Of a stretch of 64,000 bases of DNA, positions 8,698 to 17,926 are shown one piece after another. Origin of the DNA: HXMU1420-13 sp965229525 (GTDB lineage Bacteria; Bacteroidota; Rhodothermia; Balneolales; Balneolaceae); contig OZ245886.1 of the NCBI GenBank assembly GCA_965229525.1, forward strand, positions 1,178,001-1,242,000. Direction: 5' to 3'. The notes under the pieces are model-generated. The model saw nothing but the letters and a program-made list of their open reading frames with translations. It had not been told where the DNA came from and made no database searches. The position numbers and the translations under genes are program-made. Position 1 is the first letter of the stretch, and every line of letters begins with the position of its first letter.

Positions 8698-10989
8698 CTA
8701 GAAATTGAGGGTTAAATTCAAAAAGAAGTTACGACCTGCATTTACAAAGTAACCCTGGTCGTCGTTGGTTCCATCGAAATCAACATCCACTGGTACCCCG
8801 CTCGAATAATACGTTTCATCTAACAGATTATTAACCTGTAGCTTGAATTCTGCATTCTTATAAGCGAATGCCAAATAACTATCCATTACAAATGCAGATG
8901 GCAAAATATCATCAGGTTGATTATCAAGTGCTAAATAGGATTCACCTACAAATTGGGCGCTCATTCCAACTGTAAGTCCATTTCCAATCACATAATCTGC
9001 AGCCTGAGCAATCATAAATTCCGGAGTTAAAATGGGCTCTACATCTAACAGTGCAGATTCTCCATTGCCAAGGTTTACTTGGTCAAGTTTTGCTTTCATA
9101 AATGTAGCATTTCCAGTAAGGGTTAATTCACCAAATGGTAAATATGCCCATTCAAATTCAACTCCTGCTCGATAACTACTTTCAATATTTTCTCTTTTTT
9201 GAACCCCAAAAGCCAGTACTTCACCAATTGGTGCGATTTCGTCTTTAAAATCCATATAGAAGAAATTCGCAGCAACAGCTAGTTTTTGATAATTCGCTTT
9301 AATTCCAGCTTCAAAATCGGTCACATACTCTGGCTCGAATCCATCTGAACGAGCTTCGTCATAGTTTACTGCGCTTAAATTAAATCCACCAAAGATATCG
9401 ATCTTGGTAGGTTCTCGTCCTGTTCTACCGATTGAAGCATACATGGATGTTGCATCACTTACCCGATAAGTAGCTCCAATTCTAGGATTAATAAACGTCC
9501 AATCCTTTACGATGTCACCTTCCGGGGCAATGCCAATAAAATTGTAATCAGGTTGGATACTCAACTCCATGGTTCTAATCTGTACATCGGCTGTTACCAA
9601 TAATTTATTTGATGCCCAGTCTGCTCGTCCAAACCAACTAAATTCATTCTTAGATGAGGTTTCCCGGTAATATGGGTTTTCGAAATCTGGCGCATTAGAC
9701 TCTTCATTTGTTCGATCAAATTGATACATATGAATACCAGAGGTCAGATCGAGTTCTTCATTGAGCGAATAGTTTGCATGTACCATCACTCCATAATGAT
9801 CGTTCCTAAGCGGATAGTTGATTTGATCTAGTCCAGGACCAGCACCCATAAAGGTGAAGAAATAATCTCCGGAAGCACCACCATAATACAAGGAAGTTGT
9901 AGTTGAAAAATCATCAGAAAAAAGGCGGGTATGTTGGATTTGGACAAAACGTTGACCAAAATCATCCTGATCATTTTCATTCAGATAATTTATTGTCTGG
10001 TCGAGTTCCAAAGTGGCTTCGTCAACAGCGAGGTAGCCTAAACCATTTTTCGAACGCGCATCAAAGGCATTAATCTTGATAAGGTCTTTTTCCCCAAAAT
10101 ATCCCCCCGAGAAAAAGAAGGAATACGAATCAGTGAACGTATTATCGCGATATCCATCCGATTGAATCTTACTAAAATTGCTGAAAAACGCCCATTTATT
10201 ATCCACTAAGCCAGAAGAAACACTCCCATTTAATCGTGATGTTGCAAACGATCCAATTCCTGTCTGAATGCTTCCGCCCCTTTTTTGAGTCTCCAGATTT
10301 ACAGACTCAAAATTAATTGATCCCGCATAAGAGGCAACCCCATTTGTACTGGTTCCAACACCTCGCTGAACCTGCACTGACTCAAAACTGCCACTGATGT
10401 CTGTGAAATTCGAAAAGAATACCCCATGATCAATCATATCATTTAGAGGTACCCCGTTTAATGTTATGTTGATACGCTCCTGACCAATTCCTCGAAGGCG
10501 CATCTGGCCGCCATTGAATAATCGAGTTCCACTTTCGGAAAAAGAAGTAATGGATGGCGTTAATCTTTCAAGATAAAAGATGGGTTGTTCACCCTGATAC
10601 TCTCGTTGTATTTCGCGACGTGATATGGTGCTTTGAGTTACGGGATCAATCGATTCAGCTCTCACAGCCTCAATAATCAGTTGTTCTAAACTGATAGTTG
10701 GTGCCAATAAAACTCGAATATTCTGAGATGCAGATATTACTTGAGTTTCATACCCAACAAAGCTGATTTGAAGTTGTGTACCTGAACTTGCTCGAAGTTC
10801 AAAAGAACCATCAAAGCCTGTTGCGGTTCCACTTTGGGTGTCGGTTAAAACTACATTTGCACCAGCGAGTGGTTCAAGGGTTTCAGCGTCTAAAACAACT
10901 CCACGAAGGGTTTGTGATAGAGCAGTAAACGTGAACAAAAAAGAAAAAAGAACGACTATTAAAAGTCGGGATAACATGTTAGTTAACAT
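8698..10989 (-). CDS. TonB-dependent receptor under TPP riboswitch control (probable thiamin/thiamin-precursor receptor)
   Basis: 763 residues. A signal peptide ends near FTALSQ. Next come a carboxypeptidase-regulatory-like domain (LRGVVLDAETLEPLAGANVVLTD), a plug domain (GGQMRLRGIGQERINITLNGVPLNDM) and a barrel ending in NLTLNF. The starts at 10989 and 10977 (MLSRLL) are both near a strong GGAGGA; its spacing is short for the first (2 bases) and long for the second (14 bases), so the start is uncertain. A TPP aptamer in the 5' leader argues that the substrate is thiamin or a precursor. TPP-regulated TonB receptors are known in the Bacteroidetes group. The gene stands alone, with no periplasmic or inner-membrane transporter beside it. 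Confidence 0.88.
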   Translation of the reverse strand: MLTNMLSRLLIVVLFSFLFTFTALSQTLRGVVLDAETLEPLAGANVVLTDTQSGTATGFDGSFELRASSGTQLQISFVGYETQVISASQNIRVLLAPTISLEQLIIEAVRAESIDPVTQSTISRREIQREYQGEQPIFYLERLTPSITSFSESGTRLFNGGQMRLRGIGQERINITLNGVPLNDMIDHGVFFSNFTDISGSFESVQVQRGVGTSTNGVASYAGSINFESVNLETQKRGGSIQTGIGSFATSRLNGSVSSGLVDNKWAFFSNFSKIQSDGYRDNTFTDSYSFFFSGGYFGEKDLIKINAFDARSKNGLGYLAVDEATLELDQTINYLNENDQDDFGQRFVQIQHTRLFSDDFSTTTSLYYGGASGDYFFTFMGAGPGLDQINYPLRNDHYGVMVHANYSLNEELDLTSGIHMYQFDRTNEESNAPDFENPYYRETSSKNEFSWFGRADWASNKLLVTADVQIRTMELSIQPDYNFIGIAPEGDIVKDWTFINPRIGATYRVSDATSMYASIGRTGREPTKIDIFGGFNLSAVNYDEARSDGFEPEYVTDFEAGIKANYQKLAVAANFFYMDFKDEIAPIGEVLAFGVQKRENIESSYRAGVEFEWAYLPFGELTLTGNATFMKAKLDQVNLGNGESALLDVEPILTPEFMIAQAADYVIGNGLTVGMSAQFVGESYLALDNQPDDILPSAFVMDSYLAFAYKNAEFKLQVNNLLDETYYSSGVPVDVDFDGTNDDQGYFVNAGRNFFLNLTLNF

Positions 10990-10991
10990 AT

Positions 10992-11024
10992 TCCTCCAAA
11001 AATTAATTGTTGATTAATGGAGGA
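10992..11024 (-). promoter_or_regulatory. Ribosome-site-sequestering hairpin, expression platform of the TPP riboswitch
   Basis: On the minus strand TCCTCC (11024-11019) pairs with GGAGGA (10997-10992), the ribosome-binding site of the receptor gene. Inside it ATTAAT pairs with ATTAAT around a CAACA loop, with a TTTT bulge on one side. The upstream strand CCTCC could instead pair with GGAGGG at the 3' edge of the aptamer. This gives a simple ON/OFF model: with TPP bound the aptamer keeps GGAGGG, and the ribosome site is masked. The pairing is visible in the sequence; the switching is inferred. Confidence 0.6.
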
Positions 11025-11051
11025 GGCAAACGAATGCGTGATAGGCAATCT

Positions 11052-11130
11052 GGTTTCCCTCCGCCGGTATTATCCGGATCAGGTTCCTGGGGTATAATCT
11101 CAGTCAAGCCTAGGCTTGACACCCCCAACC
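11052..11130 (-). promoter_or_regulatory. TPP (THI-box) riboswitch aptamer
   Basis: Read on the minus strand, the region shows the conserved THI-box core in order: GGGGGTG, a perfect P3 stem (GTCAAGCC/GGCTTGAC), CTGAGATTATACCCC, ACCTGATCCGGATAATACC and GGCGGAGGGA. The flanking GGTT/AACC can close P1. It lies about 60 bases upstream of the TonB receptor gene on the same strand. Confidence 0.95.
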
Positions 11131-11136
11131 GATACC

Positions 11137-11169
11137 TAAAGTTAGTAATGTTGAGTTAACTTATTCAAT
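11137..11169 (-). promoter_or_regulatory. Possible promoter of the riboswitch transcript
   Basis: On the minus strand ATTG (11169-11166) is followed after 21 bases by TAACTTTA (11144-11137). This is one or two mismatches from the Bacteroidetes-type TTTG-N19-21-TAnnTTTG pattern. Transcription would begin a few bases before the aptamer, which fits. Whether this lineage uses that consensus is assumed. Confidence 0.35.
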
Positions 11170-11258
11170 TAGATTACATTCTTTGATTTTCTTGATAAGA
11201 CATCAAATAAAATTCACAAAAGCGCCGTACTTTTGACGTCTAATCTAAATTTTTGTCA

Positions 11259-12524
11259 ATGAAAGAATTCAAGACTCTATCGCTCCTGTTTATTTTTGTG
11301 TTTATTTCCTGTTCGGCACCACAAAATCAATCCAACTTTTCGGATGAAATTTCTGCCGATGATATTGCAGAACATGTCACATTTTTAGCTTCAGAAGCAT
11401 TGAACGGTCGTGAAGCCGGTACTGCTGATGAAGCAAAAGCTGCTAATTACATCGCCGATTTATTTCGCGATTTCGGACTTGAACCAGCTGGGGATGATCA
11501 AACATTTTTCCAGGAATTTACCATTAATACAGCCATTCTGAATAACCCACATTCAACAGATACTACCGGCGAAAAAAGACTTTCTAAAAATGTAGTCGGG
11601 CTGCTACAGGGAAATGGCGATTCAGATGAAGTAATCATTATTGGAGCGCATTACGATCACTTAGGGTATGGAGAGTTCGGATCTTTATATCGGGGCGACA
11701 CCCCACGAATTCATAACGGAGCTGACGATAACGCATCAGGTACTGCCGGACTGATTGAACTGGCGCAATATTTTGGTAAGAACAGACCAAATACCGATAT
11801 CCTCTTTCTTGCTTTTTCTGGGGAAGAAATGGGACTGCTAGGATCAGCTCATTATGTGGAAGAGCCCACTGTTGACCTTGATAATGCAATTGCGATGATC
11901 AATATGGATATGATCGGACGTATGGAAGACGAAAAGCTGATCATTTTTGGAACCGGTACTTCCGCTGATTGGGAAAATATCCTGTTGGTCGCTAATACGG
12001 ATTCTCTGAACCTTGATTTAGTAGAAGATGGAACCGGAGCATCTGATCATACCAGTTTCTATTATCAGAATATTCCGGTGCTGCATTATTTCACGGATAC
12101 TCATTCCGATTATCACCGTCCTTCGGATGATGTTGAATACATCAATCACGACGGAATTGCCAAAACAATCTCTCATGTAGTTCGAGTTGTGCAGTATCTA
12201 GATGGTGTTGATCAGGAACAAATGGTATTTATTGAAGCGCCGGGCGAGCAACGACAAAGCATGAGTTTGGATGGTCCAACATTAGGTGTATTACCCGATT
12301 ATGGCTATGATGGAAAAGGAATGAAAATCACGGGTACCAATCCTGGTCAACCAGCTGCTAACGCTGGCTTGCAATCCGGTGATATTATAATTGGCTTAGG
12401 TGATGTTGACTTCGAAGACATCTACGGATATATGGGTGCTTTAAATGCTCATGAAAAAGGACAACTCACTACTATCACAATTATTCGTGATGGTGAAGAA
12501 ATGACTTTAGCGCTACAACTTTAA
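11259..12524 (+). CDS. M28-family zinc aminopeptidase lipoprotein with C-terminal PDZ domain
   Basis: 421 residues from the ATG at 11259; an in-frame TTG six bases earlier is less likely. The leader has a lipobox at FISCS (Cys18). Zinc-binding and catalytic motifs of the M28 family are all present: AHYDH (H131, D133), GADDNASG (about D157), FSGEEMG (E189/E190), INMDMIG, and a late THSDYHRPSDD. The final ~80 residues (GMKITGTNPGQPAANAGLQSGDII) form a PDZ domain. Members trim N-terminal residues of peptides; this one is probably anchored in the envelope. Its TAA stop overlaps the next ATG by one base. Confidence 0.9.
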   Translation: MKEFKTLSLLFIFVFISCSAPQNQSNFSDEISADDIAEHVTFLASEALNGREAGTADEAKAANYIADLFRDFGLEPAGDDQTFFQEFTINTAILNNPHSTDTTGEKRLSKNVVGLLQGNGDSDEVIIIGAHYDHLGYGEFGSLYRGDTPRIHNGADDNASGTAGLIELAQYFGKNRPNTDILFLAFSGEEMGLLGSAHYVEEPTVDLDNAIAMINMDMIGRMEDEKLIIFGTGTSADWENILLVANTDSLNLDLVEDGTGASDHTSFYYQNIPVLHYFTDTHSDYHRPSDDVEYINHDGIAKTISHVVRVVQYLDGVDQEQMVFIEAPGEQRQSMSLDGPTLGVLPDYGYDGKGMKITGTNPGQPAANAGLQSGDIIIGLGDVDFEDIYGYMGALNAHEKGQLTTITIIRDGEEMTLALQL

Positions 12525-12997
12525 TGCAAAAACTTATAATAAGTGTTGCGTTACTTCTAATAACATGTTCAAGTTCTAAAGAATCAGTTGTTAAAGTTTG
12601 GACTTTCGAGGAAGCTAAAGCAAAAAATGTTTCTCAAATCGAATCACTTGATCAAAACCCAATTGAAAATCATGAATGGGTAACTTCTGAGGATTGTATT
12701 CCTGAAAAAAGTACTTTTTCAATGCCTGAAGATGGTATGAGGCATATTTTTAGAAAAATAGATTATCCTGCAGAATTAAGAAGAGAAAGAATTCAAGGTG
12801 ATGTAAAAGCTAGAATTCTAGTAGATGAAACAGGTAAAGTTGAAGGATTAAATTTCATATCTAATACTGATAGAAGACTGAATAATGAAGTCAGAAAAGT
12901 GATTCGTAGAGCTAATTTCATTCCTGCCTTTTGTAATGAAAAAGCTGTTTCTTCAAAACAAACAATGACTGTTAACTTCAGAATTCATGGTAGGTGA
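12524..12997 (+). CDS. Small lipoprotein with a TonB C-terminal-like domain
   Basis: 157 residues. The leader LLLITCSSSKES suggests a lipoprotein rather than the usual TonB transmembrane anchor. From about residue 75 there is a TonB-C-like region (YPAELRRERIQGDVKARILVD, then RRLNNEVRKVIRRANFIPA and VNFRI). It lacks a proline-rich linker, so it cannot be a complete TonB. Many FCB genomes encode such short TonB-C proteins of unknown role. The base composition looks more AT-rich and the Arg codons are mostly AGA, unlike the flanking genes. It overlaps both neighbours (1 base upstream; a TGA next to the next start), so it belongs to this three-gene run. Confidence 0.7.
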   Translation: MQKLIISVALLLITCSSSKESVVKVWTFEEAKAKNVSQIESLDQNPIENHEWVTSEDCIPEKSTFSMPEDGMRHIFRKIDYPAELRRERIQGDVKARILVDETGKVEGLNFISNTDRRLNNEVRKVIRRANFIPAFCNEKAVSSKQTMTVNFRIHGR

Positions 12998-13002
12998 TAC
13001 AC

Positions 13003-13941
13003 ATGAAAACCACTTTTAAAAGCTTAGTTGTAATTATCTCGATTGCAGTAATTAACTGTTCCAACCCCCAACCTCACTTTGTTGATTTACCAGAAGATGT
13101 TCAGGCAATTTCTCTTCTAGGCGATTCGCTTCGATCGAATGCCAATTTACCTGAAGCACTCACAAAAAGAATTGATTCACTTATTGAACTCAATGCATCA
13201 CAGGGTGACATTGCTTCTGCGACTATCTGGAGTGCTAGATTATCAGCATATAATGGAGAGTACAAGAAAACCATTGCGACTCTAAGTGATAACATCAAAC
13301 CGGAGTATAGCAGCCAGGAAATGGCTCGGTTTCTACGTCATCGTGGGCACCGTTTTATTACATTAAGAGAATTTGGATTATCCATCACTGATTTTGAAAC
13401 GGCAGCAAGTCTAATGGTCGAATCGGAAGATCGAGTTGAAGAAGATGGGCTTCCAAACTCACAGAATTTACCGTTGAGTAGCCTATATACGAATGTTTGG
13501 TATCACCTTGGGCTGGCTTATTATTTAACAAGCGATTTCGAAACTGCGATTCGTGCCTATAAGCAATGTTTTGATGCATCAACCAACGACGACATGAGAG
13601 TAGCTGCTCTTTATTGGCAGTATATGAGCCTTCGAAAACTTGGAAGAGATGAAGAAGCAGGTAAACTGCTTGATCTGGTTTCAGCAAACATGAATATCAT
13701 CGAAAATGATAGTTATCTCAATTTGCTGCTGGTTTTTAAAGGAGAATTCGAACCTGATCATTTGCTTAACGGAGATGGCGATGAGCTAACTAACGCTACT
13801 GTCGGATATGGAATTGGATTCTGGCATGCTATCAATGGAAGGCATGAACGAGCCAATCAGATTTGGCAAGAAGTATACGATGCCGGTAATTGGGCCGCTT
13901 TCGGTTATATTGCCAGTGAGGTTGAGTTAGCCGGCCATTAG
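13003..13941 (+). CDS. TPR-repeat lipoprotein
   Basis: About 312 residues from the ATG at 13003, with TAGGTG nine bases upstream. A GTG nine bases earlier would overlap the previous stop. The leader ends in AVINCSNPQ (lipobox Cys). The centre contains tetratricopeptide-like pairs of helices (YHLGLAYYLTSDFETAIRAYKQC; AALYWQYMSLRKLGRDEEAGKLL). TPR proteins act as protein-binding scaffolds; no partner can be named. It is the third gene of a run with the M28 peptidase and the TonB-C lipoprotein, all three being lipoproteins. It ends ten bases before the convergent next gene with no clear terminator between. Confidence 0.7.
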   Translation: MKTTFKSLVVIISIAVINCSNPQPHFVDLPEDVQAISLLGDSLRSNANLPEALTKRIDSLIELNASQGDIASATIWSARLSAYNGEYKKTIATLSDNIKPEYSSQEMARFLRHRGHRFITLREFGLSITDFETAASLMVESEDRVEEDGLPNSQNLPLSSLYTNVWYHLGLAYYLTSDFETAIRAYKQCFDASTNDDMRVAALYWQYMSLRKLGRDEEAGKLLDLVSANMNIIENDSYLNLLLVFKGEFEPDHLLNGDGDELTNATVGYGIGFWHAINGRHERANQIWQEVYDAGNWAAFGYIASEVELAGH

Positions 13942-13951
13942 TTCTTTGCTT

Positions 13952-15208
13952 CTAAAAAAAACGGTCGCAGGATTTCAACTGATGCTGAAACACGAGGAAA
14001 AATATTTCCTGATCATTCAAAAAGACGGGCTTACTGGCTCTTGAAATCAGGAAATCCAGACTATCAATTTTGATATGATCGCTCAGCTCAAAGACCGTTC
14101 CTTCAATTAACGGGTCATTACTGTCGAAAGAAGCGCGCTTTAATACTGCATTATCCAGTGTTGGACTCAGATCATTTTTTTCAGCGAACAGCAATGTATT
14201 TGAGGATTTTGAAAAAACGGATGGATTATTTGAACCATAATCATTTTCATCGGTTATCGATGTTTTCTCATCGATCGAAGTTGAATAGACATCAATTAAA
14301 TTGTTGCTAACCAATGATATGAATGCACCATTTTCAGATAGTTGTGGTGATTGTGCTTGTTCGAAATAGGTCTCAGATCCTGTTTCAAGATTAGAAACAA
14401 CTACACGTTCATCCTCCTGATAAGCTGCATATGGTGGATTTATGGAAAATGTTGGATGCCTGGGATCTTGCTCGCTTTCAATCTTTATTGGAGCTGTTAA
14501 AATGTTAATTATCTCACCCTCTTCATTAAACTGTTTCCAGCTACGTTCTTTGTAAAGAAAAAATGTGAAAACTCTATTGCTCGAACTCACCGACACATAG
14601 TGATATTCATCCTCAGCGAGAGCTATAAAACCCTCGTATCCGGCGACTTCTACCGGAAAAAAAAGTTTGGGGATCAAAAGTGTATCAGGGTGAACAAAAT
14701 AACTCTCAGAGGATTTTACAGTATGTGTTTCATTGGTACCAATGTGCACCCTCTTTAACGTTGATCGAGCTATTAAATCATCAATTACCGTTGAGTCGTT
14801 TATAATTATATCATCGATTCTTCGATTACTATAATACAAATAGTCAGCTCCACTCAATCCCACGATGGGTGAATCAGGTCCATCTATTTTTGCTATTTCC
14901 AGATTATTTGAATCAAACACATAATTACCAAACTCCGTGGAAATCAGCACCTTTGAATTCCCAATCAGATATGGTTTTGCACCCAGTACCAATGATTCAT
15001 TAAATGGCGAAATCTCCTCAATCTCGAAAATATCGGTTGTACCACTTGCCGGTTCAAAAATCACCCCTTGATGAAACTGAAAATGCTGATCACTGCAATC
15101 ATCGGCTATAAATGGGTCTTCGCAATCGTCACATTGAAAAGTATCTATACCACATCCTATACATAGGATAAGCGATAAAAAAGGTATGGATAATCGAGTG
15201 ATGGGCAT
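13952..15208 (-). CDS. Hypothetical lipoprotein with propeller-like repeats
   Basis: 418 residues. The leader LILCIGCGIDTF carries a lipobox. A cysteine-rich start (FQCDDCEDPFIADDC) follows, then a beta-rich body with recurring blocks such as DPRHPTFSINPPYAAYQEDERVVVSN, QSPQLSENGAFISLVSN and NDYGSNNPSVFSKSSNTLLFAEK. These resemble WD40-like/PD40 beta-propeller blades in TolB-type proteins. I do not recognise a specific family. It may be an envelope recognition protein; function unknown. It is convergent with the TPR lipoprotein gene. Confidence 0.55.
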   Translation of the reverse strand: MPITRLSIPFLSLILCIGCGIDTFQCDDCEDPFIADDCSDQHFQFHQGVIFEPASGTTDIFEIEEISPFNESLVLGAKPYLIGNSKVLISTEFGNYVFDSNNLEIAKIDGPDSPIVGLSGADYLYYSNRRIDDIIINDSTVIDDLIARSTLKRVHIGTNETHTVKSSESYFVHPDTLLIPKLFFPVEVAGYEGFIALAEDEYHYVSVSSSNRVFTFFLYKERSWKQFNEEGEIINILTAPIKIESEQDPRHPTFSINPPYAAYQEDERVVVSNLETGSETYFEQAQSPQLSENGAFISLVSNNLIDVYSTSIDEKTSITDENDYGSNNPSVFSKSSNTLLFAEKNDLSPTLDNAVLKRASFDSNDPLIEGTVFELSDHIKIDSLDFLISRASKPVFLNDQEIFFLVFQHQLKSCDRFF

Positions 15209-15264
15209 TTCTATTTAACTTTCAACACAACAAATTATTTGGGTGTACAGAGAAAAGCATCAAC

Positions 15265-15291
15265 AAAAAAAGGCAATCCGTTTGGATTGCC
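15265..15291 (-). terminator. Rho-independent terminator after the M14 peptidase gene
   Basis: On the minus strand the 8-bp perfect stem GGCAATCC/GGATTGCC with an AAAC loop is followed by seven T. It lies about 25 bases after the stop of the M14 gene. Confidence 0.85.
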
Positions 15292-15315
15292 TAACCATGC
15301 AATTACGTTGAGGGA

Positions 15316-17835
15316 TTAATTACTTAGGAAGAATACAGCATTACCAACCAGTAATTTACCATTATGCCAGAACCCCCGGTAAAATGGATTATCCACCATA
15401 AATACAATAGAACCTGCACCCATTTCCTGAACACCATAACTGAGAGATTCCTCGAGATTTCCTTTTACGTTTGCTCCCACAAAACCACTTCTTGGGGTAC
15501 CACTTTTTGCAACTCCTACATTCCATCCATTATCCAGATATTCGTAGGCAGTACTTCCAAGTTTAAGTGACATGTATCGCGAATCATATCCAAATGCTAG
15601 TGGATGCGTAGTATCCATACTTAATTCATAAATAGAACCTGCATTGAAATTGGATATGAAATTACGTTCAGATTCACCATAAACACGTAGTTTTGATTCT
15701 GGATCATCATCACCATTACCATTCCCGGATTTTCTGTTTAAAGCGATTCCATCCTGACCAGCCAGGAATCTATTTGCACCTTCAACGGCAATCAAAACAC
15801 CACCGCCCCGAACCCAGCCCATCAATTCTTCAATACCGGTTTCGTCGAAGGCATCACCATAATACCCTGAAGGCATGATCATTACGTCGTATTCGTGCCA
15901 ATCAATATATCCCAGATCTTCCATGTTCAGCATAGTTACGGGATATTTTATTTGTTGATCGAAGAAATGCCAAATATGTCCGACCATCGTTGAACTTGTT
16001 TCTGAACCACCAATTACACCAATATGCGGTGCATCAATTAAGCGAACACTTGATGATCCAAAATCTAGTCCTGAATCAACAAACCCGGTTGTTACCGCCT
16101 GAATTTCGCGATTATGTGCATCAGCAAGGGTTTTTACTAAATCATCGAAACGATCGCCCATTAAATGATTACCGTTTCTAGTGATAACTAACGAACCAGC
16201 CGCATAACTTTGCCCATCGATAGTGAATGCCTGTTGAGCATATCTAGGTCTAACTCCTTCTTGTAATAATGCAGCAAGAAATTTCATGTCATCCATTGAA
16301 TTCCATTTTGCTACATACGCATAGGGGCGCTCTATCATTTCTGTATCAACCGGTGTGTTTTCCATGCTGATTGCTGTTGTGGCTACATCACCCGTCAAAG
16401 CATAACCATCCACACCGTATGCATAATGCATCTCCCAGGCAGTAATGTCATAGGTCACGGAGTCTTCCAATTCAGGTGCAGGCTCGAATAATACACGAAC
16501 TAAATTTCCCTGAGGCTGTTTTGTGGAAATCACAAAATCACCCTCTTCAATATTCACTCTGCCAACCGTACCTGTAGAGTAATCAAATCCGTTTGCACGT
16601 GAACTTGAGGCTGCCTGACCTATCTGAATATTTTGCTCGATGAGATAGCGCATCATCATAGCCGTTTTATCCGGATTTGAACTTCGCTTCACAACAAATG
16701 TTTTGTATTCGCCACTTCCATTATTTCGAACGTTCGAGAAATAGTCACTAAACTCAGAAACTACACGGTCGGCATTCAAAGCTGTAATTTCTACGGTTGA
16801 TAATCCACTTGTTGAATGATGAATTAACCGATCTCTTAAAGTAAGGGTGTCACCTTCTGCCGTTTCGATGGCAAGTCCTGCTCGGCTATGACCAGCTTGC
16901 TCATAGGTCATTCCTATTGCGCCATTAAATGTTGGCCAGGTATCGCCATAACTAGGATAGAATAAATCAAAGCGCTCTTTGGTGAAATACATCCAACCTT
17001 CGGCATCAAAGTATTTCGCATTGTTACGACCGATCATCACCTGAAATTCTTTCTGCCAATCGCTGATTGCTTTATGATATGGTTTCGCTGCCGGGGCAAA
17101 ATAATAGGGTGAATTATATCCCTGCTCGTGGAAATCGACATGAACGTGTGGCATCCAATTAAGGTAGATTTTCAATCTTTGTTGACTTTCAACCTGAGTC
17201 TGCCATGCCCAATCACGATTTAAATCAAAATAGTAATGGTTGGTACGTCCACCCGGCCAAGGTTCTATATGCTCACGCGATTCAGGTCGCGGGTTGATAA
17301 ATGCACCGGTTATGGTTCTGTTCCAATTCACATATTTATCACGTCCATCCGGATTGATCATAGGATCCATGATCACGACAACATCGTTTAACCAGGCAGT
17401 TTTATTCGTCACTAATTCATAAATAGAATGCATGGCTGCTTCACTGGAAGATGTTTCATTGCCATGAACATTATAGCTTAACCAAACAATGGCCTTGGTA
17501 TTTTCCGTAACATCACCAGATTCAAATCCTACTAATTTCAGATTGTTTGTTCTGATTTCCTCTAAATTTGCGTGATTCTCAGCTGATGTAACCACAACAT
17601 GAGTTAGTTCACGTCCTTCATATGTATATCCGTAATCTTCAATAGAAACTAAATCAGAATTTGCTGCAACATGATGAAAGTAATTATACACTTTATAGTG
17701 GGGTGTCCATTGATCCCCAAGCTCATATCCTAAGAACTCTGCCGGAGATTGCAGTTGCGCAACACTCATTGACGAGCAAAAAATTGCAATGAATAAAGTC
17801 CAGCTAAGTTTTATTCTCATTTTCATGGATTTCAT
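15316..17835 (-). CDS. M14-family zinc carboxypeptidase, secreted
   Basis: 839 residues with a signal peptide ending near SMSVAQ. The M14 zinc site is complete: H124 and E127 in YNVHGNE, the substrate-binding INPDGRD and LNRDW segments, and the third ligand at H236 in VDFHEQG. The catalytic Glu is probably in GMTYEQAGHS. The C-terminal half contains a class I glutamine-amidotransferase-like fold (HIGVIGGSETSSTMVGHIWHFF ... DYDVMIMPSGYY-like), an arrangement seen in large M14 peptidases of marine bacteria. It probably digests exported or dietary protein. It is a monocistronic gene with its own terminator, divergent from polX. Confidence 0.9.
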   Translation of the reverse strand: MKSMKMRIKLSWTLFIAIFCSSMSVAQLQSPAEFLGYELGDQWTPHYKVYNYFHHVAANSDLVSIEDYGYTYEGRELTHVVVTSAENHANLEEIRTNNLKLVGFESGDVTENTKAIVWLSYNVHGNETSSSEAAMHSIYELVTNKTAWLNDVVVIMDPMINPDGRDKYVNWNRTITGAFINPRPESREHIEPWPGGRTNHYYFDLNRDWAWQTQVESQQRLKIYLNWMPHVHVDFHEQGYNSPYYFAPAAKPYHKAISDWQKEFQVMIGRNNAKYFDAEGWMYFTKERFDLFYPSYGDTWPTFNGAIGMTYEQAGHSRAGLAIETAEGDTLTLRDRLIHHSTSGLSTVEITALNADRVVSEFSDYFSNVRNNGSGEYKTFVVKRSSNPDKTAMMMRYLIEQNIQIGQAASSSRANGFDYSTGTVGRVNIEEGDFVISTKQPQGNLVRVLFEPAPELEDSVTYDITAWEMHYAYGVDGYALTGDVATTAISMENTPVDTEMIERPYAYVAKWNSMDDMKFLAALLQEGVRPRYAQQAFTIDGQSYAAGSLVITRNGNHLMGDRFDDLVKTLADAHNREIQAVTTGFVDSGLDFGSSSVRLIDAPHIGVIGGSETSSTMVGHIWHFFDQQIKYPVTMLNMEDLGYIDWHEYDVMIMPSGYYGDAFDETGIEELMGWVRGGGVLIAVEGANRFLAGQDGIALNRKSGNGNGDDDPESKLRVYGESERNFISNFNAGSIYELSMDTTHPLAFGYDSRYMSLKLGSTAYEYLDNGWNVGVAKSGTPRSGFVGANVKGNLEESLSYGVQEMGAGSIVFMVDNPFYRGFWHNGKLLVGNAVFFLSN

Positions 17836-17926
17836 ATCAATTTGAATCGTTCATTTTAAATTTTGGTTATAGTAAGAGTTCTATATTCAATCCACTAATT
17901 TGATCATAACTTTTTAAATCAATTCC

